From TTA-H9 sp002071415 (GTDB taxonomy: Bacteria > Bacteroidota > Bacteroidia > Bacteroidales > TTA-H9), in contig DAONSX010000012.1 of assembly GCA_035411425.1 (NCBI GenBank), forward strand, positions 1 through 51,501: a DNA stretch of 51,501 nt, given 5' to 3'. How positions within the stretch are numbered: the stretch's first letter is position 1; each line of letters opens with the position of its first letter. Shown one piece after another: positions 36,543 to 47,500 of this stretch. The translations under genes were made by a program, and so were the position numbers. The notes below the pieces were generated by a model, which searched no databases, was not told the DNA's origin, and saw only the letters and a list, made by a program, of their open reading frames with translations.

Positions 36543-38339
36543 ATGAAAATATTTTTTGAAATTGTTAAAGGAACCCTATTTTTCTATCAAAAAATCATTT
36601 TCATAGCTGTATTTGAATTACTTAATATGAAAATCTTTGCGCAACAAGATACTGTTTTCTGGTTTGTTGCCCCTGATGTAGCGGCCGAGCATGGTGATTC
36701 TCCTATTTTCATCAGAATTTCAACCTTAGAAGAAGCGGCAAACATCAATTTATCAGAACCGGCCAATCCTTCGTTCTCTCCCATTCAATTAAACATACCC
36801 GTAAATGCCACTCAAAGCATTAATCTTACTCCTTTTAAAAACATCATCGAAAACCAACCGGCTAATACTGTCCTGAATTATGGGCTGAAATTAACTTCTT
36901 CCCAATTGGTTACTGCTTATTATGAAGTTGCCAGTGAAGTGAACCCTGATATCTTTCCTTTAAAAGGGAAAAACGGTTTAGGACTGGAGTTTTTTATTCC
37001 TTCTCAATTTCATTACCCCAATCAACATGGGAACGAGACATTCGAAATAGTTGCTACAGAAAACAATACAACAGTAACTATCACTGTTACCGATGATGTA
37101 GTCGGTCATAGCAAAAATTCTACCTGGTCGATAACTCTCCATCGGGGTCAAACATATTCAGTTCGATGTACAGGCACAGCAATTAGCAATACTCTTGCAG
37201 GTTCACACATTGTGGCCAATAAACCTATTGCTGTTACCATAATAGATGATAGCCTCAGGCCTCTGATTACCACAGGAGGTTACGACCTTGTGGGAGACCA
37301 GATTCAGCCTGTTAATTTATTGGGGATTGAATATATTGTTGTGAAAGGTTTTGCTTACAGTGGCTCTCAAAATTTCGAGAAATTCTATGTATTGGCTACA
37401 CAACCGAATACTCAAATCTTTATCAATGGCTCTTCAACTCCTTCAACCATAATCAATGCGGGAGAAACATATTTTCAAATGATGGAGTTAGATGCTTATT
37501 ATATTCTGACCGATAAACCTGTATATGTTTACCACATATCAGGGCATTACGATGAATTAGGAAGTGCAGTCATTCCGCAGATTACCTGCACGGGATCGCA
37601 ACAAATCGGTTTCAATCGCACCAGCAATCTGGATTTTGCCTTGATGATTCTTACAAAGGACGAATTCAAATCGGGCTTTTTAGTAAATGGGAATAATGGA
37701 ATTATTACGTCCAGCGATTTTTCAGCCGTTTCAGGTACAGGCGGGATTTGGGTTTATGCACGTAAAGAATTGAATAGTACTTTTCTTTTACCCACCGGCT
37801 CCAATATCATTGAAAATGAGTTAGGGCCCTTTCATCTTGGGATTCTCAATAAACTGGGGGGCAGTTCGGAGTATGGTTTTTTCAGCGACTACAGCAGTTT
37901 ATATTTAGGACCCGATATTAGTTTTTGCCCTGGAACATCCGTTACATTAGATGCCGGAGCAGGGATGACAAGCTATTTATGGAGTACAGGCGCCTCAACC
38001 CAAACCATCATCGTGAATGATCCCGGTGAATATTATGTAACTGTAACCGACGAATTATGTACCCTGAGCGACACCATTATACTTTCTCACTACCCGGTTA
38101 CCCCAGTGAATATTGGGAATGATACTGCCATTTGCCAGGGAGAAGAAATTACCTTCGATGCAGGGAAAATTTATCATTCATATTTATGGTATAATGGCAA
38201 CACTTCTCAAAAGATTACAACCCATACAGGCGGTTTGATCTGGGTGCAGGTGATGGACGAAAACAATTGCCAATCGTCTGATAGCCTTCAGCTTAATATA
38301 ATTCCTCTTCCTCCTTCCAGAATGATTTATCATGATTAA
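36543..38339 (+). CDS. Tail-family surface protein 6: IgGFc-binding-like domain, paralogue of protein 1
   Basis: Encodes 598 aa. The signal region is long (about 34 residues, ending IFAQ). The large N-terminal domain matches protein 1 segment by segment: DTVFWFVAPD, NTVLNYGLKLTSSQLVTAYYE, IVATENNTTVTI, ANKPIAVTIIDDS, GDQI and ITCTGSQQI. Two Ig-like domains follow (LGPDISFCPG...YLWSTGASTQTI and IGNDTAICQG...YLWYNGNTSQKI). It ends PLPPSRMIYHD, the most diverged copy of the tail. It lies directly before the giant gene. Likely a secreted surface protein; no T9SS type A/B domain. Confidence 0.8.
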   Translation: MKIFFEIVKGTLFFYQKIIFIAVFELLNMKIFAQQDTVFWFVAPDVAAEHGDSPIFIRISTLEEAANINLSEPANPSFSPIQLNIPVNATQSINLTPFKNIIENQPANTVLNYGLKLTSSQLVTAYYEVASEVNPDIFPLKGKNGLGLEFFIPSQFHYPNQHGNETFEIVATENNTTVTITVTDDVVGHSKNSTWSITLHRGQTYSVRCTGTAISNTLAGSHIVANKPIAVTIIDDSLRPLITTGGYDLVGDQIQPVNLLGIEYIVVKGFAYSGSQNFEKFYVLATQPNTQIFINGSSTPSTIINAGETYFQMMELDAYYILTDKPVYVYHISGHYDELGSAVIPQITCTGSQQIGFNRTSNLDFALMILTKDEFKSGFLVNGNNGIITSSDFSAVSGTGGIWVYARKELNSTFLLPTGSNIIENELGPFHLGILNKLGGSSEYGFFSDYSSLYLGPDISFCPGTSVTLDAGAGMTSYLWSTGASTQTIIVNDPGEYYVTVTDELCTLSDTIILSHYPVTPVNIGNDTAICQGEEITFDAGKIYHSYLWYNGNTSQKITTHTGGLIWVQVMDENNCQSSDSLQLNIIPLPPSRMIYHD

Positions 38340-38418
38340 AACAATATCTATGATTAAAAATATACACATTTACATTAAGAAAATCCTAAAAACTAATTCA
38401 ATTGTTGTTATATTTTAA

Positions 38419-38426
38419 TAAATTTG
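38419..38426 (+). promoter_or_regulatory. -7 promoter element of the giant adhesin gene
   Basis: TAAATTTG matches TAnnTTTG, about 100 nt before the ATG at 38526. No -33 element at good spacing. The 186-nt gap holds nothing else that I can see. Confidence 0.35.
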
Positions 38427-38525
38427 TAGTCTATATTTACCCAGTTATATTTCAATGATTGTCACATTAATCATACTACCAGAAAATCAACAAAGTTACA
38501 GACATTCATCTAATTGATTCATCAC

Positions 38526-41500
38526 ATGAAAAGCAGGTTTTTACAAATTGCAATTTTCCTCATAACGGTAATAATTCCTTACTCGTGGGTTCAAGCACAG
38601 AATTCGACCATTCAGCCTGATTCAGTGTGTACGGGCAGCACGGAATCCTATCGAGTAGATAGTGCGGATGGCTCTCACTTTTTGTGGGGAACTAAATATG
38701 GTAATGGCACTATCACTTATCTTTATAATGATTCTTCTGCTCATATTCAAGTAACTTGGGGAAACACTCTCGGTATTGATACTCTATGGGTAATTGAAAT
38801 AAATGAACACGGATGCCCGGGCGATACCAATAAACTCGGAATTGTACGATTTTCGAATCCTGTAGCCACTATTGCATTCAATACACTTTCGGTATGTGAG
38901 GGAACTACCCTGAACCTTACAGTGAATGTCTCGGGCTTAACCCCATATACTTATCAATGGTATCACAATGGTTTAATTTTACCCTTACAAACAGCTCAAA
39001 ATCTGATTATCGACAATGTGAATGCAACCCATGCTGGTTCATATACCTGCGTGGTTTCCAATGCCTGCGGAAATACTACCAGCAACGCCTGCAATGTTAC
39101 CATCCTTTTCAATCCGGTAATCACTGTTCATCCTTCACCTGTTAGCACCTGTCTGGGCGAGAATATTTCACTCCATATCAGCACCTCCGGCAGTCAACCT
39201 TTTTCATTTCAATGGTACCATGGAACTATACCATTGAGCAATAACCCTCCGCATATTAGTGGTGCAACGGATTCCATACTATCCATCACAGGGATGACTT
39301 ATACCGATACAGGTTATTACCATTGCGTTGTTTCCAATACTTGCGCAATGGCAATCTCTAATTCCGTCCTCGTCAATATCAATATCGCTCCTGTTATAAC
39401 GCAACAGCCTGATAGCCTTAGCATCTGCAACAATCAGAATGCTCAGTTTATAGTTTTAGCCACGGGTGATTCGTTGAAATATCAATGGCAGAAAAATGGA
39501 GTGAACCTCCCAACAGATACCACTAATATACTTTCATTTACTCCGGCCACCTATTTAGATACTGCCAATTATCAATGTATAGTATTCAATACATGTGGTA
39601 GCGTTACCTCTTCCATTGCCAATCTCAACATGAATATTCCTCCACAAGTTGTAAACAACCCCGATAGCGTTTCAATATGTGATGGACAAAATACTCACTT
39701 TACCGTTATTGCCTCGGGAGATTCACTTCATTATCAATGGAGAAAAAATGGGGGAAATATAGCTGGCGCAACGAATTCCACACTTAATATTATACCCGCT
39801 CATTATTCAGATACAGGGAACTATGTATGCGTTATTAATAATAATTGCGGAACAGTTACTTCGACCAATGCTCATCTTAATATGAATGTTCCTCCGGTTA
39901 TTATAACTCAACCTCATAAGCTCTCGAAATGCCTTGGACAAACTGCTACCTTCACTGTAATAGCATCAGGTGATTCGTTGGAATATCAATGGCTGAAAAA
40001 TGGAACTCTAATTCCAGAGGCTTCTCAAGCAACATTGATCCTGAACAACATTCAATATTCCGATACGGCAAGTTATGTTTGTCATATCTGGAATAATTGC
40101 GGAGAAATATATTCGAATGCCGCTGTTTTAAATATCAACCTCTTACCTGTTATCACCGTTCAGCCTCAGAAAACATCTTCGTGCTTAGGAGATTCTGAAA
40201 CGCTCTATGTTGTCGCTACGGGAGATTCATTGAAATATCAATGGCGTTTGAATGGAATCGATATTTTAGGTGCTATCGAACCATCCATTACTATCAATCC
40301 GGTAAGTTTGACCAATATTGGTGATTATACCTGTTGGGTTTACAATAATTGTGGGGGAGTTTTATCCAACCCAGCTACCTTAAGTGTTAATCTCATACCC
40401 CATATTACGGTTCAACCTAAAAAGGTTTCATCTTGTCCCGGCTATACCGCCACATTCTCGATTACTGCCACAGGAGATTCACTAAATTATCAATGGATGA
40501 AAAACGGTGTGATTATGCCAGGGAAAATTTCATCGAGCCTTACGATTAATCCAGTAACTTATAGCGATACTGCCACTTATACCTGTTTAGTAACCAACAC
40601 TTGTGGATCTGAATTATCTGTACCTGCTAAGCTGACTATCAACATTCCTCCCGTTATCACGGTTCAACCCCATAAAATTTCTACTTGTATAGGAAATAGT
40701 ATTACACTAAATATCACTGCAACTGGGGATTCTCTTTATTATCAGTGGAAATTCAATGGAACAAATATTCCGGGAGCTGTTGATCCCTCATTAACCATTA
40801 ATCCTGTTCATTACAGCGATACTGGCTACTATTCCTGTTACGTGTATAATACATGTGGCTCCGTTACTAGTCAATTATCTCATGTTACGGTGAATATCGT
40901 TCCTGTCATTGTTCAACAACCCATTAAGATATCAACCTGTGTAGGTGAGAATGTTAGCTTTACCGTGATTGCAACAGGAGATTCACTCTATTACCAGTGG
41001 AAAAAGAATGGATTCAACATTCCAGGAGCTACACAAAGCACACTCACCTTCAATCCTGTAAGCTATACGGACACAGCCTCATATAGTTGCTTAGTTTACA
41101 ATACTTGCGGCAGCGTTCTTTCCGATGCAGCTTACCTCAATATTAATGTTCCGCCTGTTATTCAAACCCAACCTTCAAGTCTTCTTACATGCGTTGGTGA
41201 TATAGATTTTTTCCATATCGATGTCACTGGAGATTCTCTGTTCTATCAATGGAGATTCGAAGAAAGTAACATTCCAGGTGCTACCAGTCAGGATCATTTG
41301 ATTAATCCCGTAACCCTTGCCGATATTGGAGTCTATGATGTTATAGTTTGGAACACTTGCGGAACAGTAGTTAGCGATACAGCCCACCTTTATGCCAATA
41401 TCGATCCTGCGGTAATTGTTGATCCTCAAAATATTTCATCATGCTTAGGCCAAACGGAATCTTTCGTGGTTGGAATTTTGGCAGCGGGCTCTGCTCTGCC

Positions 41501-44500
41501 CAATTTCCAGTGGTACAAGGATGGATTAGCCATAACTGGGGCAAATGATAGTGTTTTAACCATTAGCAATATTTCCCTCGCTAAAACAGGTGCTTACTTT
41601 TGTGAGTTATCGAACAACTGCGATACGGTTTATACCGATACTGTCCAATTGACAGTAAATATTGCTCCACAAATCGTTCAACAACCGGTAAATATTTCCA
41701 CCTGTATAGGAAATACAGAACAATTCGTAGTTATAGCAAGCGGTGACAGTTTATTCTATCAGTGGTTTAAAGACGGAAATCCTCTTCCGGGTGCAACCAA
41801 CAATATTCTTCAATTCAATCCTGTTCAAGCCAGCCATGTTGGAGTTTACTATTGTCATATCTGGAATACTTGTGGACAGGTCAATACTCAACCGGTTGCA
41901 CTTTATATGAATATTCCTCCTGCTATAACTTTACAACCTACAAATCAAAAGGCCTGTACAGGAGATAATGTAATTCTGCAAGTTGCTGCAACAGGTGATT
42001 ATATTAGTTATCAGTGGTTTAAAGATGGGAGTCCTTTACCTGGAGCAACTTACAGCACTCTACAGTTCAATCCGATCGACTATTCAGCCAGAGGCCAGTA
42101 CCAGTGTAGAGTTCAAAACAACTGTGGGACGGTTTGGAGCAATATGGTTTGGATTTGGGTAAATACGGCACCCCTTATAACTCAGCAACCACAAGGCATA
42201 TCTACTTGTGAGGGTCAAAATTATACCTTAAGTGTTACAGCCCTCGGCGATTCCATCCATTATCAATGGCAACTTGAAGGCATCGATATCCCTGGAGCTA
42301 CCTCCAATATTTATACGATATATAACATTCAATACAATCAGACAGGAAATTATACCTGTTACATGAGCACGCGCTGTGGAAATACCATGACACATCAGGC
42401 AAAAGTTACCGTAAATCGCGTTCCTGTTATTACTCAGCAACCTTCTAATGTAAGTGCTTGTGAAGGCGACTTTGTTTCTATAGATTTTGGTATAACAGGC
42501 GATTCTCTTCATTACCAATGGTACAAAAATGGGAATCCCATCACAGGAGCAAGCAGTGCTGCCTTACAGTTTCCAGCCATAACTATAAGCGATAGAGGTA
42601 TATACCGTTGCTATATTCACAACACTTGTGGTGAAGCCTGGACAATAAGTGTAAATGTTTGGGTAAACATATTGCCTGGGGTTGTATCTCAACCATATAG
42701 CCAGACTCGCTGCGAAAACGATTCTGTAAGTTTCAGGATAATCCCAATTGGAGATAGCATTTCATTGCAATGGTATCATAATAACGAACCCATTCCGGGA
42801 GCGACAGATAGCATTTATCAAATTCCTGTAGTAGCCCTTGCCGATGCTGGAACATACTTCTGTCGAGTAATCAGTAGCAGTTGTGGATTCTACGATAGCG
42901 ATATTGTTACTCTGAATGTAGTTCAAAAATTTGCCATCAATACCGTAACTACCAACATCAGTTGCAATGGAGCCAGTGATGGAGCAATAGACCTCACGCT
43001 TGTAAATGCCACACAACCTGTTCATTATCATTGGTCGAACGGAGCAACTTCGGAAGACCTCACCGGGTTGGCTCCTGGTTTTTATAGTGTTTACATTGTT
43101 GACCATAATAATTGCCGCGAAAAGAAGACCATAGAAATTGGCGAACCAGATCCCCTGGCTTTCGTTCATGATACGACGATTTTCAGCAATGTATTGCGAC
43201 AAGGTGGCCCGGGCAACGATATGATCATGGCTATCAAAACCGATAAGAATGGAAATACTTACGTTACCGGCAAATTCCAAGGGACAGCAAATTTCCAGAC
43301 TCAAACCCTAACCAGTTTTGGACTCGACGATATTTTCCTCGCCAAGTATAATACAGCTGGTAATTTAAGCTGGATTCGCCAGGCTGGAGGCTCTTTACAG
43401 GATCAAGGTCATGACCTGGCTCTCGACTCTCTTGGAAATATCTATCTCACAGGTTCATTCCAGGTGATGGCCTTCTTTGGATCGACCCAAATCTTAGCGA
43501 ATGGGAACAAAGATATTTTCCTGGCTAAATACGATAATAACGGGAACGTGCTATGGGTCAAAAACTTTGGAGGATTCTTCGACGATGTGGGAAATTCTAT
43601 AGTTGCCACAGAAGGTGGTTATACCTGGCTTGCAGGTTCTGTTCAGGGAATAGCTACCTTCGAGAATTCTACGGTGATAAGTAATGGCGGTGATGACGCA
43701 TTTGTAGCTCGTTTCAACCCCAATGGCGAACTGCAATGGGTTAAACATGCAGGAGGAACCTCGGAAGATTTTGCCTATGCAATTACAATAGATATCGCTG
43801 AAGATGCAATCATTACTGGAAGATTTCAAAGTACTGCTCAATTTGGAACTTCAACCCTCGTTTCATCGGGCAACAACGATATCTTTCTGGCAAAATATGA
43901 CCCCATTGGCAATGTAAAATGGGTGCGTAAAGCCGGGGGTACAGGTAATGACCTTGCTCGCGCAGTGAAAACAGATTATTCACAAAATATTTATCTCTCC
44001 GGAAGTATCGAAGGTAATGCCAATTTTGGAACACTAAATGTCAGTTCACATGGTTTAAAAGATGCCTTCATTGCAAAATACACTAAAGATGGATACCCAC
44101 AATGGATCAGAACAATTGGCGGTGCAGGAATAGACAATGCTAAGGATCTGGATATAGATGCCTTAGGCAATACTTATACTGCAGGTACCTTCCGTAACAA
44201 TGTTACATTGGGCAGAAAAACTTTGACAAGTGTTGGAAGTAGCGATATTTACGTTGCCAAATACAACACCAATGGCTATTTGGTCTGGTCGCAGCAGGCC
44301 GGGGGTACAGGTGCCGATTCGGCGATGGCTATTGCACTTAGCCACGATAAAAACCTTGCCTTGGGAGGATCATTTAGCAATGAAGCTGCTTTTGGAGGAT
44401 TTTCCCTTATTAGTCAGGGTGGAGATGATGCCTTCCTGACTCGTCTGAATCAGGTTGCCATAACCACTCCTCCCGAAATCGAAAATGCACTTTGTTTCAA

Positions 44501-47500
44501 CGGAAACGAAGGCAGCATCAACCTTACCGTTGGCGGTGGAACATTGCCTTACGACTTCTTCTGGTCGACAGGAGCTACTACCGAAGACCTTACTAATATT
44601 CCTGCAGGTACTTACTGGGTATTTATCAATGATGCCAATAACTGTGAATTAGACGATCAGTTTACGATAGAAAGTCAATTCCCCTTCCCCAATCCACCTA
44701 TTGCTGCCTCAGTGAATAGAGATTATTTCTGTACAAACGATCCGGGAAATATCGTTCTTACCGCCAATGGTGGTTCTGGCGATGTACTGAATTGGTATAC
44801 TGGTAGTTGTGGAGGTGTACTGATTGGCTCGGGTTCTCCTTTGACTATACCAAGCCCAACCACCACAACCACTTACTATGCTCGTTGGGAAAATGCCTGT
44901 GGAGCTTCACTTTGCGCCAGCATTGAAGTACATGTAATCGATCTTCCCTTGCCACCGTCTTCAGTTAGTGCGAATCAAAACCCTATCTGTGAAGGAACAG
45001 AATACATCACACTAACGGCTACCGGTGGTCAGGGAGAAGTATTGAAATGGTACGTCGATTCATGCGGGGGAAATGAAGTCGGGACAGGTACTCCACTCAC
45101 TATACCAGCTCCAACTTTCGCTACTACTTATTATGCCCGTTGGGAATCGGTCTGCGGTTCGAGTGAATGCGATTCTATTATGATCGATGTGACACCTTTG
45201 CCCCAACCCGTTACTGAAATTATTGCAAGCACCGATACAATATGTATTAATAACAGCAGTCCTATAACACTTACTGCGACAGGAGGTTCGGGCGAAATTT
45301 TATCATGGACAGCAAATAATTGTAATGGAGAAGTTATCGGAACAGGATACTCCATACTGATTGATCCACCATCAGTTACGACGACCTATTATGCATATTG
45401 GGAAAATTTATGTGGAAAATCATCCTGTACCTCGATTACTATCCATGTAATATCCAATCCTATTGCTCCAAGCCAAATTACGGTTAGCAACAACTTTTTC
45501 TGCGTAGGAACCTTACCCAACATTACACTTACTGCAGTTGGTGGAAATGGCCAGCAGGTGAGATGGTTTACAGGATATTGTGGAAGCACAAATATCATTG
45601 GAACAGGAACTTCTATTACTATTCCTTCACCCACTGAAACAACGGTTTATTATGCCCGTTGGGAAAATGCCTGTGGGGTTTCTGCATGTGCCTTCACAAC
45701 GGTTACAGTTTATCCGGAACCCGTAGTATTCTTCTCGGGACTTGAGCCAAATTACTGCATCAACAGCAGCAATGCATTACTAACGGGCAACCATGCTCCA
45801 GATGGTTATTTCAGCGGACCAGGAATCATCAATAATGGAAACGGAACTGCATGGTTCAGTCCGTCAATTGCTGGAACTGGAGGTCCTTACACTATTACCT
45901 ATACTTATACTTCTCCACAGGGATGTTCAAAAAGTTCTTCACAAACTACTATAGTACGTGCTCTTCCTTTAGTAAATTTTGTAGGATTATCCAATTCATA
46001 CTGTGTAAGTGCTGCACCTGCCCTATTAACTGGTAATATGGCTCCTCAAGGCATATTCAGTGGACCTGGGATTACCAATTTAGGCAATGGTACGGCTATG
46101 TTTGATCCTGCCTTAGCTGGTATAGGAGGTCCTTATCAAATTGTCTATACTTACAGTGATAACTGGGGATGCGAAAATTCAAAAACAAAACTGGTTACCG
46201 TTTATGCTCTCCCTGTAGTCGATTTCAGCGGTTTGGCCCCACAGTATTGTGTAAATGCTAATCCCGTAACATTAACAGGAAATCATGCTCCTGATGGTTT
46301 CTTTAGCGGTATAGGAATTACGAATATCGGGCTTGGCCAAGCCATCTTCGATCCGGCTGCTGCAGGCGTGGGCGGTCCATACACTATTACTTATACTTAT
46401 ACCGATCCTCATGGATGCTCCAACGCAAAGAGCAAAACAGTTACCGTAAATGCACTTCCTACCGCTTCCTTTACCGGACTTAATGTAGATTACTGTCTGA
46501 ATGATCCCCAGGACACTCTTGTAGGCAATATGGCTCCTTATGGTACATTTACTGGTCCAGGAATAACAAACAACAACAATGGGACTGCCTTCTTCAAACC
46601 ATCGGTTGCAGGCGCCGGTGGACCTTACACCATTACATATTCCTACATTGATCCTAATGGATGTTCTGCTTCTCAATCGCAAACCACTATTGTTTTTGCC
46701 TTACCGCAAGTAAGTTTCACAGGGCTTAATCCGATGTATTGCGTAAATGCCAATCCCATCCTTCTGCAAGGCAATCATGCACCATTTGGTGAGTTCAGCG
46801 GACCAGGTATCACCGATCATTTTAATGGAACGGCCACCTTCGATCCCACCGCGGCAGGTGTCGGCACACACCAAATTACCTATTCATACACCAACACCAA
46901 TGGTTGCACCAATAGCCAGACGAAAACCGTAGTTATCAATGCTCTGCCTAATATTAGTTTCACAGGACTCGAAGAAACCTATTGCATTAATGCTCCATTC
47001 GATATTCTTACAGGAAGCCAGGCTCCGTTTGGAACCTTTACCGGCCCCGGCATTCTGGACCTTGGCAATGGGAAAGCCAGATTCTATCCTAATCAGGCAG
47101 GCATTGGAGGCCCTTATGCTATTACCTATACTTACATCGACAATAATGCCTGCAGCGGAACTTATACCGATTCAACTTCCGTGATAGATCTACCTCAATT
47201 GAGTGTTACCGGTCTTGAGCCTTCCTATTGCATAGATGCCACACCCGATACAATAATAGGCAATTTCGAACCCATGGGTTCCTTCTCCGGCCCCGGTATC
47301 ATCGATCTAAATATTGGAAAAGCCATCTTTAATCCTTCTCTCGCTGGAGTTGGTGGACCTTATACAATAACTTATTCTTACACCGACCCCAATGGATGTT
47401 CCAATGCAATTTCCATCGAAGTAATCGTTCATCCTTTGCCAGAAGTTAGCTTCAACACCCTTGAACCTGGATACTGTATAAATGCTAATCCCGTCATCCT

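Noticed and set aside
27238..38339. The six tail-family genes as frameshifted fragments of one giant gene
   Set aside because: Each has its own signal peptide, five of the six have a promoter element or lie close behind one, and no domain remnants continue in any frame after the stops I checked.
38514..38525. TTG start of the giant gene
   Set aside because: An ATG four codons later gives a normal signal peptide, so the TTG is unnecessary.
42228..44439. Minus- and plus-strand frames of up to 180 codons inside the giant gene
   Set aside because: They follow the repeat structure of the giant gene in other frames and carry no independent start signals or domains.
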